DNA of 64,000 nucleotides, from contig CM035423.1 in the NCBI GenBank assembly GCA_020310875.1, positions 126,051,664-126,115,663 of the forward strand, written 5' to 3'. Below the pieces are notes generated by a model. It was not told the origin of the DNA and did not search any database. It saw nothing but the letters and a program-made list of their open reading frames with translations. Positions 34,378-46,772 of this stretch are shown here, in pieces (positions within the stretch are counted from its first letter, which is position 1; each line of letters starts with the position of its first letter). A program made the translations under genes and the position numbers. The DNA comes from Ceratopteris richardii (taxonomy: Eukaryota; Streptophyta; Polypodiopsida; Polypodiales; Pteridaceae).

Positions 34378-35119
34378 GATGTCCTTCCTCTACAATGGAA
34401 CTTTATACATAAAGAAGAGGATGACTTATCAGTCCATAGTGCGAGATATGAAGACCAATCTTGGATGCATGAGGATACCCAACTATGGATGTGTAAGGCA
34501 GCTAAGAGGGAAGAAGAAAGAAGACTAACATGGCAACGAGGTGGTGGAATATCTAGGCTAGTAGAGGATCCAACATATATGCCATAAGTGTTCCCAAATG
34601 AAGAGTTGGAACCCCACGGATGGATGGAAATATTGGCCACATTAGATGTGTGTGTCAATGAAGAAGTCCTGACCCTAAACAAGTGCATAAATAAGGAACG
34701 GTATAATGTAACTCTATACATGGTTGTGCTACAAGAGATAGAGAAGGAGAATGGATAGAGAAAGAGTGGGCAAAGGATTATGAAAGCATAGAAATGGAAC
34801 CTGAGGCTCAAGAAGAAGGACTTCAATTAGAGGAAGAACATAAAGAAACTGGTGTCGAAAACAACTCTTCCCAAGAACAAAAAGAAAGTCCAAAAAATAT
34901 CCATCTAGAAGGGACTTATTGGAGAAGAGAATATACCGCAGGAGCAGTTCGAGGTCCCGAAACATTTTAAAAAGTACGAAGTAGAGGAGAGGAAAATTGC
35001 CATCCAAATGCCTAAACGACAAGCACAAGGAGTAGCATACGATAATAAAGAATAGACTAAAAAAGTTACTGTGAACATAGAATGAGAAGAGGACAGATGA
35101 ACCTACATAGGGGAAGATG

Positions 35120-36180
35120 TGTCAAAAAGCCAAGAATGAGAGCTTGTAGGATTGATTCGAAACTATAGGGACGCATTTGCTTGGACATACAAGGATTTAA
35201 AAGGAGTGGATCCCTCTATTTGTTCACACCGTATTCCCATGACTCTTGATGCTAAACCTTCCAAACAAGGACCATACACATACAATGATGTGTACTCAAC
35301 AAAAATTAAGGAAAAATAGATAAATTATTGGCAGTTGGATTCATTTACAAAATCGAACACACCGAATGGGTATCGCCTTTGGTAGTAGTACCAAAGAAAA
35401 AAATGGGAAACTTAGGGTGTGCATCAACCTCAAAAAAGTTAATGCAACCACCATTTGAGACAGTTTATCCTTACCCATTACAGATCACCTCTTGGAGAGG
35501 GTGGTAGGCAAGTAAGTTTATAGCTTCCTTGATGGATTCTCTGGCTACAATCAAGTTGAAATTGCCCTAGAGGATCAACACAAAATTGCATTTTCCACAG
35601 AATGGGGAGTGTATCTTTTAGGATTATGCTTTTTGGAATAACCAATGTACCAGCTACCTTCCAAAGATTAATGTGTCATGTATTTAAAGAATTTCTCAAG
35701 AAGAGCATGCAAGTGTACATAGACGATTTGTGCACATATTCCGCACAATGAGTGGATCACATACCCAAGCTGAGGAGGATTTTTGAGAAGTGTAGACAAT
35801 ACAGAGTCTGTTTAAACCCAGGAAAATGTGTCTTCATGGTAAGATAAGGAAAAATCTTAGGGCATATAGTGTCTAAGAACGGAATATCTACAAATGAAGA
35901 CAAGATCAAAGCCATTCTAGAACTATCCCGACCAAAAAATGCAAAGGAAGTACAAGCATTTATGGGACACTGTGGATACTATCTTATATTTATCCACATG
36001 TATGCCATAATTGCCCAACCTCTATATGGCTTATTGACTTAGTTCAATTGGACTGAAGATTGTGGAAAGCATTCAATGAGCTAAAAAGCAGACTGAGTTC
36101 AGTGCCTATTCTAAAGGTACCAAATCGGAAGAAACCATTTCATATCCATGTGTGTTGGGGGATTCTTGGACAAGAATGGA
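35120..36180 (+). pseudogene. Gypsy reverse transcriptase, truncated
   Basis: Phrases in changing frames: NYRDAFAWTYKDLKGVDPSI, then HRIPMTLDAKPSKQGPY, TNVPATFQRLMCHVFKEFL, the active site QVYIDDL at about 35716, ILGHIVSKNGIS and NAKEVQAFMGHCGYYLIFI. It is the polymerase of a plant Ty3/gypsy element. RNase H and integrase are absent: similarity stops near 36180, shortly before the truncated LTR of another family. Frameshifts and stops are frequent, so it is dead. Together with the primer site at 28964 and gag at 31340 it outlines one truncated element of about 7 kb. Confidence 0.9.
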
Positions 36181-36416
36181 TTTGAGTATTTGTAGGAGAA
36201 ATGGGTAAGACAAGAAGAGAAAATACACATTGGAAGCCTCTGTCGATTGATTACAATAAGACAAATACAATATTGAAGCACAATACAAGCCAATGCTTCT
36301 GTGCAAAATCCCACAAAGGGCTCAATTACAAAATACCAAATACCCAAGGGACTTGTTGTTGCCGGCCTCCTCTGCACCAAACCTCCGCCTTCTCCAAGCC
36401 TGCACTTGTGCACACC

Positions 36417-36531
36417 GTCCATGGGAGCATGTGGGGGGAGATTGCACCCAATCTTGTGTCGTCTCTTTTCTCTCTCTCTGGTCTCTTGTCTATTGGCTGC
36501 GTGTGTGCTCTGCGGGATTCGATCGTTAACA
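36417..36531 (+). repeat. Truncated 5' LTR of family A (tail only)
   Basis: It carries the last 115 bases of the family A LTR (TGGGAGCATGTGGGGGGAG ... GATCGTTAACA), directly followed by one base and the primer site. The first three quarters of the LTR are missing and replaced by unrelated DNA. Confidence 0.8.
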
Positions 36532-36532
36532 G

Positions 36533-36545
36533 TGGTATCAGAGCC
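36533..36545 (+). promoter_or_regulatory. Primer-binding site (tRNA-iMet)
   Basis: TGGTATCAGAGCC is a perfect match to the usual plant site. Confidence 0.9.
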
Positions 36546-38151
36546 AGATGTCCGCAGAGCATGATTTCATCATCATCGTCGTGTTGACAAGGGTTTGCGA
36601 TTTCTTCTGCCAAGAATTCATCGTCGTCTTAGTGCAGAAACCGGAGTTTTTTATTCTCTGAGGTCGTCGTTGTGAGTTCGCACGAGTTACACCAGGACGA
36701 GATTCTCACGCAGACAGACCACGCTGCCCAGGTGCTATCACATGAAACTATAACACTAGCTTCAGGAGCGCAACGTTTTGGGGAGACTTTTTCTGCTACG
36801 GACGCCTGTGAAGAGTGATCCCGATTTCCGGAAGGATCTCGCGATCCGTCATCGCACATCTTCCCGTATTTTTCACCGCAGCCCGCGCTCAAAGGCCACG
36901 ACAGAGAGGAATTTTCGTTATTTTTTTACTTTTATTGAAGAACTGAGAATCTCCGACAGAGTTCAGCCTGTTCACTCGGAGCTACCCGTTTTTTTCGGAG
37001 CTACCCGTTTTTTTTTTTGGCTTTGTTTGGAGCTCACCTGCACATCAGCTTATGAACTTAATGATACAGCGCCTTCAACGCTACCTACTCCGAACATAGC
37101 GAGAAGGACAATGGTAAATGCTCGGCGCACGTATATGTAGTTCACCTTTCTTTTAGTTCATATGTGGGACTTATTCAGAAGCTGCGCACGCATTCTCGTT
37201 CAAGGAACATGAGAGAGCAAAGTCAATTGACTTTTCTTTGATTAACATTGTCAATTGGAACTATATCTCTTCAACTCCTTTTGACCATATCTTGGTCATC
37301 CAAGCTCCAAATCCAGAAATTTTTGTTGCTATGGAAAGCCCTTCGAAATATCTTTCCATAGAGTGGTTTTGGGTTTCAATTCAAACATCAAAAGAACGAG
37401 TTTACCCATTCATCTTCGACAATCCTTTTTCAACCATCGTTTTGAAGCACAAATATCGGGTGAGTCTTGGAAAACTATTCGAAAGGTGTGTGGACTATCT
37501 TGAGCACTTTTACACACCTGCAAGTTCTTCTTCTGAACCTCCAGATAAGTTTCTTGTCAATTTATATGCATGTTTGTTCTCTTTTTGCATCATATTTCAT
37601 ATACGACATGCAAGTTTTGCACAATTTAGACACGGTTTGTCTTGTATGGTACATGGATTTTATTGCAGGGACAGGTAGATATTTTCTTGCAGGTTTGCGA
37701 GGAGAAAATATATATATTTGTCAGGGTGTGTAATCCCCTTTTGGTCTTTTTGTGGATACATTATGCCTATCGGCACCAATATCATGGAAATTGTTTGTCG
37801 GAAATTTTTCCGGTTTTCAAAATCACGCCATTATGCTGCCGAAATTTTTACAAAATTCATATGCACATGCATTCAAATATAAATTCATGATTAGAAAATT
37901 GAATATTCTTTTATCACATTGCGATATTCAATATTATCGTCACTTTTGGATTGCATTTTGACTTAAACCCTGCTAATCACTCACATTCACATTAAATTCC
38001 AGTTTTCTAGTTCCATGCATGTTTTTTTTTTTTTTTTTTTTTTTTTACATGGCACATGCCTATGATTGTTCAGTGATGCGGCATATGATTGGCCATCCAT
38101 GTCTACTTTATTCTTATCAACTGAAGTCAGTTGCTCGACAACTGGGGGGCA
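36546..38151 (+). mobile_element. Non-coding interior of family A element
   Basis: It is 1.6 kb long, bounded by a perfect primer site and the purine tract ACTGGGGGGCA before the 3' LTR. The longest frame (37238-37678) shows no retroelement domain and looks like chance. A run of about 25 T lies at 38022-38046. The short interior without coding sequence points to a non-autonomous element. The last 220 bases match the stretch before position 347. Confidence 0.7.
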
Positions 38152-38671
38152 TGTTATACTTTATGGAGTATTTGGAATGAAGGTTTAATGCCTTGAGGAT
38201 TTTAATGTGTTTTGTGTTTTGATTTAGCAGGTGGAGATCCATGAGGATATGAACAAGTGTGAACGCAAGAGGATTTATTCATATGCTTTTTGGAGTTATA
38301 TTTAGAAGATAGTTACTTTTAGCTATTTTTAGCTATTTTTATAAATAAAGCAAAAGAACACTATTTTTAGTGTGGCCCTCATATATCTTTCATCAAGGAC
38401 ATAATATGAATTGCCTATAAATACGCATGCTCTCATAGAGTGTCCATGGGAGCATGTGGGGGGAGATTGCACCCAATCTTGTGTCGTCTCTTTTCTCTCT
38501 CTCTGGTCTCTTGTCTATTGGCTGCGTGTGTGCTCTGCGGGATTCGATCGTTAACAGTGGTTGGGAGCATGTGGGGGGAGATTGCACCCAATCTTGTGTC
38601 GTCTCTTTTCTCTCTCTCTGGTCTCTTGTCTATTGGTTGCGTGTGTGCTCTGCGGGATTCGATCGTTAACA
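38152..38671 (+). repeat. 3' LTR of family A with duplicated tail
   Basis: It starts TGTTATACTT. A first complete end GTTAACA falls at 38556. It is followed by GTGGT, then the tail from TGGGAGCATGTGGGG again (38562-38671), ending GTTAACA. The two tails have a period of 115 bases and differ at one or two sites. GTGGT equals the bases that follow the LTR in front of the primer site at 36531-36536. Confidence 0.85.
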
Positions 38672-38719
38672 GAGTTTGTGACAAAGGTCAAGGAGGTCGT
38701 AAAACAATTTTCATCCATT

Positions 38720-40400
38720 GGAGAAGATTGAAGAAGAGACTATCATGAGGCAAATTTTGAACGGGATTAGAGGGGACAAGAAATGTGAGCTTTTCACCAT
38801 AGCCTATGACCTCATTGTGGATGTGCAAACTCTATACTTTAACATCTTTCTTAGAAAACTCTTCAATCAAGAGGCCAATAATCGCATAAAGGAAGGTAAC
38901 TCCTATCATGGTAATTCAAGTAGTGCTCTATATGGAGATAAGAAAGTCAAGAAGGTGAAAGGCAAGAAGAAGGAAGAGGATGAAGAGGAGACTTCCCAAG
39001 CCAACTTTGCAAGGAAGAGCTAGTGGAAAGGGAAGAAGAAAGGAACAGAGCATGACAAAACAAAAGGGGAGAATGTTCAACCTTATGCCATCTATGATAA
39101 GACCAACCATAGTACTAAGAATTGCTGGTTCAATGGAAAGACCCAGAAAGGAAGTGGAAGAGGTGGATATGGTAGCAATAGTGGCAGAGGTGGACACAAC
39201 TTCAACAATAACAATAGAGATCATGCTAGAAGAGACTACAACAATTATTCTAAAGATAAAAAACATAAAGACTCATTGCCTTTGATGAATCTAAGCCACA
39301 AGGAAGGAATTAAGATGATCATTTGTTCTACATAGATTCAAGATGCTCAAATCATGTTGCAGCCAACATAGATCTCTTATCTTATTTGGAAAGTCCAAAG
39401 CACATACATGAGGTACAAATAGGGGATGACACAAAGCATAATGTGGAGAGGATTGGTAATGACATGGCTTCCAATGGGAAGACAAACATTCTAAGAAAGG
39501 TACTCTATGTTCCCACTATTAGAAAAAAACCTTATAAGTGTAGGCCAAATAGTTGAGGAAGGCTTGCAAGTTAGGTTCATCGAACATGGAGCGTTTGTGG
39601 AAGACTGATGTCAAGGATTAAAGAAGATAGCTAGAGGTGAGAAGCATGTCATTCAATCAAAAGGTAATTGGTTGAAGATGGGTATATTAATTTAAAAGGA
39701 ACTCTGATGGATCAATTTGTAGGTATAAGGCAAGATTAGTTTCCAAAGGATGCTCACAAACCTATGGTGTACACTATGAGGAAACATTCTTACTAGTTGC
39801 AAAGACGACTACAATCAGAACATTGATAAGTGTAGCTACTGCAAGAAATTGGAAACTCCTCCAATGTGATGTGAAAAATTCATTTCTAAATGGTTGGATA
39901 AGTGAAGAGGTATACATGTCACAACCTCTAGGTTTTGAGAAACCTAACCATACATCTTTTGTTTGTAGACTTAAGAAATCATTGTATGGATTAAAACAAG
40001 CTCCTAGAGCTTGGAATTATAGGTTGGTTACATACCTTCAAGGTCAAGGGCTCAAACCTAGCAACGTAGATCCTTCTTTAATCATAAAAAGAGATCAAAA
40101 TGAGTTTATCTATCTATGTGTATATGTGGATGCATTTATTGTGTGAGGTGATGATCTGAATTGCATTCAAAGGATCAAGAGATACATGCAAGAGGAGTTC
40201 AAAATCAGTGACTTAGGTGAGCTCACATATTTCCTAGGTATGTAAATGATTTATATAGATGAAGGGATGTACCTAACTCAGAGAAGATACATTGAAGACC
40301 TAATTCTCAAGTTTAAAATGGAGAACACAAATATTGGAGGGTACACCTTTGGAATTGAACCATAAAATAAGTGTTTATGAGAAATGTAGATTGATGATCC
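38720..40400 (+). pseudogene. Copia gag-protease-RT pseudogene lacking integrase
   Basis: Gag phrase MRQILNGIRGDKKCELFTIA; a Lys-rich and then Gly/Asn-rich stretch with a knuckle relic ending HSTKNCWF; protease FYIDSRCSNHVAANIDLLS (Arg in place of the Gly of DSGCSNH); VLYVPTIRK; then directly reverse transcriptase RYKARLVSKG, QCDVKNSFLNGWISEEVYMS, KKSLYGLKQAPRAWNYR and CVYVDAFIV (YVDA, catalytic Asp lost). Integrase is deleted between about 39600 and 39680. It ends near the GTPLELNHKIS phrase and passes without a break into the next copia copy, which belongs to the same lineage. Confidence 0.85.
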
Positions 40401-40407
40401 TAAAGAA

Positions 40408-43400
40408 TATTAAAGATTTGAATTCAATCAGCACATCCGACAAAGAAGATCTAAAGGTATTCTACATTGACTCTGGATGTTCTAATCATTTGTCAGGAAA
40501 CATAGAATTGATGTCAGAATTGGAAAAAGGTATTTCTAGTCACACAGTTCAAACAGGTGATAATACAAGACATAGTGTACATTCAGTTGGAAAAGTGAAA
40601 TGCAAGAGTGGAGCAGATTTGCTAACCAATGTTTTGTATGTTCCCACAATACCTAAAAACTTGATTAGTGTGGAACAGATAGTTGAAAAAGGTTTTCAAG
40701 TCAGGTTTACAAATGGAGTATTTGTTGAAGATCCAGAGAATGGATATAATCAGATTGTCTCTGGTAAGAAAGAAGGTAGACTCTTTACTTTAAGAGTGCA
40801 AGGGAACATTGGCCAAGCTTTGCTCACACATGGTGAAGGAGTGATTACAGAACTTGATCTCTGGCATAAGAGATTAGGTCATTTCAATGAAAGAGGAATT
40901 AAAGCTATGGTTGCAAATCAGTATGTACTAGGATTACCAAATGTGCAGAGTCAACATATGGTTTATAAATGTGAAGCATGTCAAATGGGTAAAGCACACC
41001 GGTTACCATTTCAGAAGAAAGGATTCAAACATGATGGATTACTAGAGCTTATTCATACAAATGTATGGGGACCAACAAAAGAAGGATCTATCAATGGCTC
41101 AAGGTATTATGTTCTTTTCATTGATGATGCTACAAGATGGATAACATTATATGTTTTGAAGGAAAGATCAGAAGTGTTTGGAGCTTTCAAGCATTTTCAT
41201 GCATATGCAGAGAGAGTCACAGGTCAACAGCTTAAAAGACTGAGGTCTGATGGAGGGGGAGAATACTTCTCCCAAGAGTTCAATGATTATCTTTGGAATG
41301 CAAGTATTAAGAGAGAAATAACTTGCAGGTATACACCACAACAAAATGGTGTAGCAGAAAGAAGGAACAGGACTTTGGTTGAGTTTGCTAGAGCTATGCT
41401 GAAAGGAGAAGAATTGTCCAAATTATCTTTGGGCTGAGGCTATAAATACAGCTACATATCTTGTGAATAGATTACCATGTGTAGCTCTAAATGGAATGAC
41501 TCCATATGAAGCTTGGTGGGGTAAGAAACCAACAGTAGATCATTGTAGAGTGTTTGGATCAATTGCATATGCTTATGTGCCATCACAACTTACACATAAA
41601 CTTGAACCAAAGGCAGAAAAAGATGTGTTCATTGGTTATGATGAAAAGCAGATGGGTTACAGGTTGTGGAATCCTCTAACCAAACAATTTCTTGTTTCTA
41701 GAGATGTTACATTTGATGAACAGAAAAGTTGGTATGCAGATCAAAGTCATACAGCTGAAGACTTTGAAGAAGAGGTAAGAAGATGTGAGAAAGGAAAATC
41801 AATTGTGCACGTAAATAGAGATGAAGACTATATGCAAGCAAGTACATCCAGAAGTGGATTAACAAGAAGGAATGAAGAAGCTCCTATATTTGATGAAGAG
41901 GTGTATCCAGACACATATGAAGAATGTGAACCAAGAAGGTCAAGCAGGACAAGAAGACAACCAGAAAGGTATTCTTATGATACTTTTTACATAACTCAGA
42001 AGAATTATGCTTACATGGTCAAAGATGATGAAGAACCTCAGAACTATGATGAAGCTAAAGGTAAGAAGCAATGGGAAGAAGCAATGAAGGAAGAAGCAAT
42101 GAAGGAAGAATTCAATGCACTGGAGGAGAACAAGACATGGGAACTTGTTCCTAAACCAAATGGTAAGAAGGTTATTGGAAATAAATGGGTTTATAAAGTG
42201 AAGAAGCTTGCAGATGGAAGTATAGCCAGATACAAAGCTAGACTGGTGGTGAAAGGCTATGCCCAAACCTATGGAATAGATTATGATGAGACATTCACTC
42301 CTGTAGCTAAGATGTCAACTATAAGGACAATCATTGCTATTGCAGCTTCAAAAGGATGGACTCTAAGTCAATTGGATATAAAGAATGCATTCTTGAATGG
42401 ATACATATCAGATGAGGTATACATGGAACAACCTCAAGGGTTTATAGATTCCAGGTATCCAAATTTTGTTTGCAGGTTGAAAAGAGCACTCTATGGATTG
42501 AAACAAGCTCCAAGAGCATGGAGCTATAGACTGGTGAAGTATCTTAATGATCTTGGATATCAAAGTTCAAAAGTAGATCCAAGTCTACTTATCAAAAGAA
42601 CAGAGGAAGGTACAATCTACATTTGTATTTATGTAGATGACATTGTAATCACAAGTACTTCAGGTGAAGGAATCAAGGAGGTAAAGAGATTACTTGAGAA
42701 AGAGTTTAAGATTAGTGACATAGGAAAGTTGCCATACTTTCTTGGAATGGAAGTCACTTATACAGATCATGACATATATGTATCACAAGAAAGGTATCTT
42801 CTAAATTTATTAAAGAAGTTTGATATGGAAAATTGCAGAGAAGCTTCAACTCCACTTGAAGTTAATCACAAGCTCAGTAAATATGATCGTGCAGAATACA
42901 AAGATATGAGGAAGTATCAATCTCTTGTGGGTAGTTTGATTTATGCTACACTAACAAGACCTGATCTTAGTTATGCAGTGGGAGTTTTGTCACAATTCAT
43001 GCATTGTGCAAAGGACCCACATTGGATTGCAGGTCAAAGAGTTCTCAGATATATCAAAGGAACTATAAAGGAAGGATTATATTATCCTTATATCCTTTTA
43101 CATCAGATTTGAAGTTGAGAGCCTATAGTGACTCAGACTGGGCAGGTAACCACGATGACAGAAGATCAACTCATGGCTACATGATATACATTGGTGATAA
43201 GCTTGTAAGTTGGTGTTCAAAGAAACAACATACAGTAGCTTTATCATCAACTGAAGCTGAGTACAAAGGACTTGTGGAAGGAGCTAAGGAGGTCATATGG
43301 ATGCAGACATTGTTCAAAAGCTTGGGCATTGATCAAGGTATACCTACAATACATGGAGATAATATGAGTTCACTTTATCTTGCAGCAAATCCAGTATTTC

Positions 43401-43618
43401 ATGCAAGAACAAAACACATAGAGATACATTATCACTTCCTGAGAGAAAAGGTAATAGAGAAAGAAATTGAAATGGAGTACATTTCTACAAAAGATCAGAT
43501 AGTAGACATAATGACAAAGAGCTTGGATGGTGTGAAGACCAGCAGATTCAAAATCATGGTAGGAGTAAAAGAAAAAGAAGATGATATGAAGAAACAGAGA
43601 ATGTCAATTAGTGATTGA
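40408..43618 (+). pseudogene. Copia protease-integrase-RT-RNase H, nearly intact
   Basis: Protease FYIDSGCSNHLSGN; pre-integrase LWHKRLGHFN and KCEACQMGKAH; integrase with LIHTNVWGPTKEG, RSDGGGEYFSQEF and QQNGVAERRNR; reverse transcriptase NKWVYKVKKLADG, QLDIKNAFLNGYISDEVYME, KRALYGLKQAPRAWSYR and CIYVDDIVI; RNase H YSDSDWAGNHDDRRSTHGY, SSTEAEYKG and HGDNMSS. Only two lesions break the frame: a one-base insertion near 41407, and an eight-base duplication (atatcctt) near 43090. The first catalytic Asp of integrase is Asn (residue 243 of the first frame). Gag is missing, because the start is fused to the preceding copia fragment. Confidence 0.9.
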
Positions 43619-43626
43619 GGGGGAGC

Positions 43627-44040
43627 TGTTGGAGAAACAATCACTAATTGGACATAGATTTGAAGATCAAAACTTTAGAATAAAATTACATGCCTATGTG
43701 AAGGGACAAATTCACAAGTGTATTATATTTCTAAAGTTAGTTCACTTTAGTTCTAGAAGTTTTCTAAAAGTCACGAGAATGAGAAAATCTATATAAGTTA
43801 GTTTGTATCAACTGACGCGATGAGAGAAGAAGTGGAAGAGAGTGAGAGAATGTCAGTAGGAGTTCATTTTGTATGACTAAGTATAGTCACGCTTCTCTGA
43901 GTGAGAAAGCACCTGTAAAACTTCTGAGTTTTTCATAGCTATGAGAAGAAATAGTTAAAGTTCTCTGTATGAGACTCTCTCCATCATCTCCATGTTTGTC
44001 TACTGTGCGATGAGTTCAAAAGTTCAAGTTTTCTGAGCAA
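43627..44040 (+). repeat. 3' LTR of copia copy (right edge uncertain)
   Basis: TGTTGGAGAAACAATCACTA follows the tract TTGAGGGGGAGC after the end of RNase H, as expected for a copia 3' LTR. The 5' LTR is not present, so the right edge cannot be fixed. Confidence 0.6.
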
Positions 44041-44322
44041 CTCGATGTCTGGCATCGAATTTGTGTTGATAAGTCCGTGTTTTATTCTCTGATTGTTATG
44101 AACTGCTAGAACTTCTTAAAAACATAAGGTTTGTCGAGCAACTCGATGCCTGACATCGAGTTTCAGCATAAAGTCGATGCCTCACATCGACTTCCCACAT
44201 AAAAGTGGTCTTGCTCATGTCGTGTTCATAGGCTAATTCTGGTGCTGAAAAAGTGGCTGAAAAAGCTCAAAGTCGATGCCTGCCATTGACTTTTGGTTGC
44301 AAGTCGATGCTAGGCATCGAAT
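44041..44322. repeat. Five TCGATG-N5-CATCGA hairpins in degenerate tandem units
   Basis: Inverted repeats TCGATG-N5-CATCGA occur at about 44042, 44143, 44174, 44272 and 44303 (the fourth with one change). Flanks extend the stems in several, e.g. AAGTCGATG...CATCGACTT. Units begin GAGCAACTCGATG or GCTCAAAGTCGATG. Each has a second hairpin or its relic 31-32 bases on; unit spacing is about 101 and 129. It lies in or just after a copia LTR. Confidence 0.8.
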
Positions 44323-44948
44323 TTTCATTTTTAGACACTCGAAGTTACTAAAGAAGGCAAAATTTCCAGTTTTGGCAAGTCATACAGGCTCATTGTGTGA
44401 AGGCCATAACTTGAGTTCTAGAGATCCGTTTCTTGCATATCATAGCTTGTTGGAAAGCTTTACTCTTCTAGTTTCATCCACTAGAAGATCTTGGAGAAAT
44501 AATATTTGAGCTAAGAGAAAATAGCAAAATACTAAAGGTATGTAATTTCAGTGACTGGAAAAATCTGAACAAGTAAAGTTCTTGGTTTTGGCTATCATTT
44601 CTCAAAGTTTTGAGTGGCAATGAGTTAATGGTGACCATAGAGGTGTTCTAGTGTCACATTCATTCATTTCTTGTGGTGTTTTACACATCAACAATTACTA
44701 TCTAGTGTATGTGTACAAAATTTCAAAGAATTTGATTTAGTAGCTTGGGATGATCCCAAGACAATAAAATGGAGATTTCTCCCAAACAAAATTTTCATGT
44801 AGGTACACATCATTTTAGAATGGCATTTCTGAATGCAAAAATAGACACGTTGTAAAAAGAGCAAGAGCCTTGATGACTCAAAAAAATATGCATCATTGTT
44901 ATTGGACATAATCTATGCATACTAATGTATACATCATGAATAGAAACT
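44323..44948. other. Non-coding stretch with leader-like module, copy 2
   Basis: Contains GTGTATGTGTACAAAATTTC and TTTGATTTAGTAGCTTGGGA at about 44706, related to the modules at 26640 (minus) and 61735. There are no coding frames of note. Confidence 0.35.
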
Positions 44949-46772
44949 TTGACTACTATCGTATATCAAGTTACACTTGAAGAGAAGTTTACAAGTAAAA
45001 AGAAAAATTTATCATGTATGAAAGTATTTGGCTGTATTGCATATGTACATGTTCCTGATGAGTTGAGGATGATGCTTGATCCAAAAGCAGAAAAATGTAT
45101 CTTCATTGAGTACTCTCTTGAGCAAAAGGGATATAAATGCTACAAGCCACTCATGTGATAGGTGAAGGTAAGTAGAGATGTGGTGTTTGATGAAATTTCA
45201 AGCTTATATGCAGATACCAAAGAAAGAATTAATCTTGACTCAAATGACAAAGGAAATGCTAAAAACTTAAGTGAAGAATCTTAAGTTCTGGGTGGACCTA
45301 ATGTGCCATCAAGAAATAATTCCAAATCAAACCCATGGAGGGAAAGATTGCATGAAAATTTTAGTCCAACAAATTCATCGATAACATCCAAGAAAGGTAA
45401 AGAAAAGGTTTTTGCTAGTAATTAAACATGTATAGGTTTTGAAGAAATTGATGGGGAATCAAGCATATAAAAAAAGAGCCTTGATGAAGAACTTGGATGA
45501 CCTCTATGAAGACTCGAAGAGTAAGAAAGGAATATTTAGATGATACAACAAGAGGAAGTGACCCAAGACCAAGAAGATCTGGGAGGATGTAGAATTTAGT
45601 GTATCAATTATCATATGATAGCTACATGGTTCATCATTGTGCTTACATCACCAAGGAAATACAAGATGCTCAAACCTCTTGTTTTGAAGATGCAATTGGA
45701 AATACAGATTGGGAGAAAGCTATGGATGAGAAGATGGTTGTACTTTATGGAAATAAGACATGGAAGTTGGTTCCATTGCCACAAGGAAAGAAACCCATAG
45801 GCAGCAAGTGGGTTTACAACATGAAGCACAATGATGATGGTAGCATAAGCAGATATAAAACAAGATTGTTAGAAAAAGGATATGCACAAACATATGACAT
45901 TGATTATGAAGAAACATTCAGCCCTATAGCTAAAATGGCTACTATCAAAGCACTTGTTGAATTGGCCACAACAAAAGGATGGATGTTGCATGAGATGGAT
46001 GTTAAGAATGCTTTCTTACATGGTGAGTTGCAAGAAGAAGTATATATGGACAAGCCACAAGGATATAGGGATTCAAAGCACCCATAATATATTTGCAAGT
46101 TGCAAAAGGCTTTGTATGGGCTTAAACAAGCCCCTCATGCTTGGCATGCAAGGATTGTAGATTATTTAATCACCATTGGATTTTCTATGTGTGATGCATA
46201 TCACTCATTATACACAAGGAAGGGTCATGATAGCATCAAAATTGTGGCTATTTATGTTGATGAATTTATTGTAGATGGTTAATGAAGAAAGATTAAAGAG
46301 ATAAAGCAACTCATGTAGGAATTTGACATGAAAGATCTTAGTGTGCTGTGTTAGTTCTTGGGCATTGTGTTTATACATACAAAAACAAGTATATGGATGT
46401 CCCAAAGGCAATATGCCTTGAGTATGCTATAAAAGTATGGTGTGGTTGATTGTAAGCCAATTTCTATGCCATCGGATCAGTATTTGAAGTTGGATACTAC
46501 ATCATCTGAAGCATTGCAAAAATGCTACTATGTACAGGAAAATTGTGGGAAGTTTGATATACCTCACAAAACAAGACTTGATCTTAGCTACATTATGGGA
46601 CTTCAAATTCAATTTATGGAGGTTCCTAGAAAATCACATTTAGATGCTCTGAGATGCACTCTATCATGTGTCAGTGCTTCTTTGGATTATGCATTATTGT
46701 ATGAAGTGGGGGAAAAATTGCAAGTTCATGGATATGCTGATGTAGATTGGGCTGGTAGTATTCCAGATAGAA
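44949..46772 (+). pseudogene. Copia integrase tail to RNase H, left part
   Basis: Integrase C-terminal phrase KVFGCIAYVHVPDELRMMLD and KGYKCYKPL; connecting region with stops; reverse transcriptase SKWVYNMKHNDDGSISRYKT, MDVKNAFLHGELQEEVYMD, QKALYGLKQAPHAWHAR and AIYVDEFIV (YVDE instead of YVDD); RNase H start VHGYADVDWAGSIPDR. The frame breaks several times. At about 46772, in the middle of the DRKSTSGY phrase expected in RNase H, the sequence is replaced by mitochondrial-type DNA. It resumes at about 47424. Confidence 0.85.

Noticed and set aside
37238..37678. 146-residue open frame as a gene
   Set aside because: It lies in the non-coding interior of a short LTR element, has no recognisable domain, and overlaps other equally long frames.
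38022..38046. Long poly-T as evidence of a retrogene or LINE/SINE insertion
   Set aside because: No target duplication or element body next to it; it sits within a family A interior that has other short T runs.
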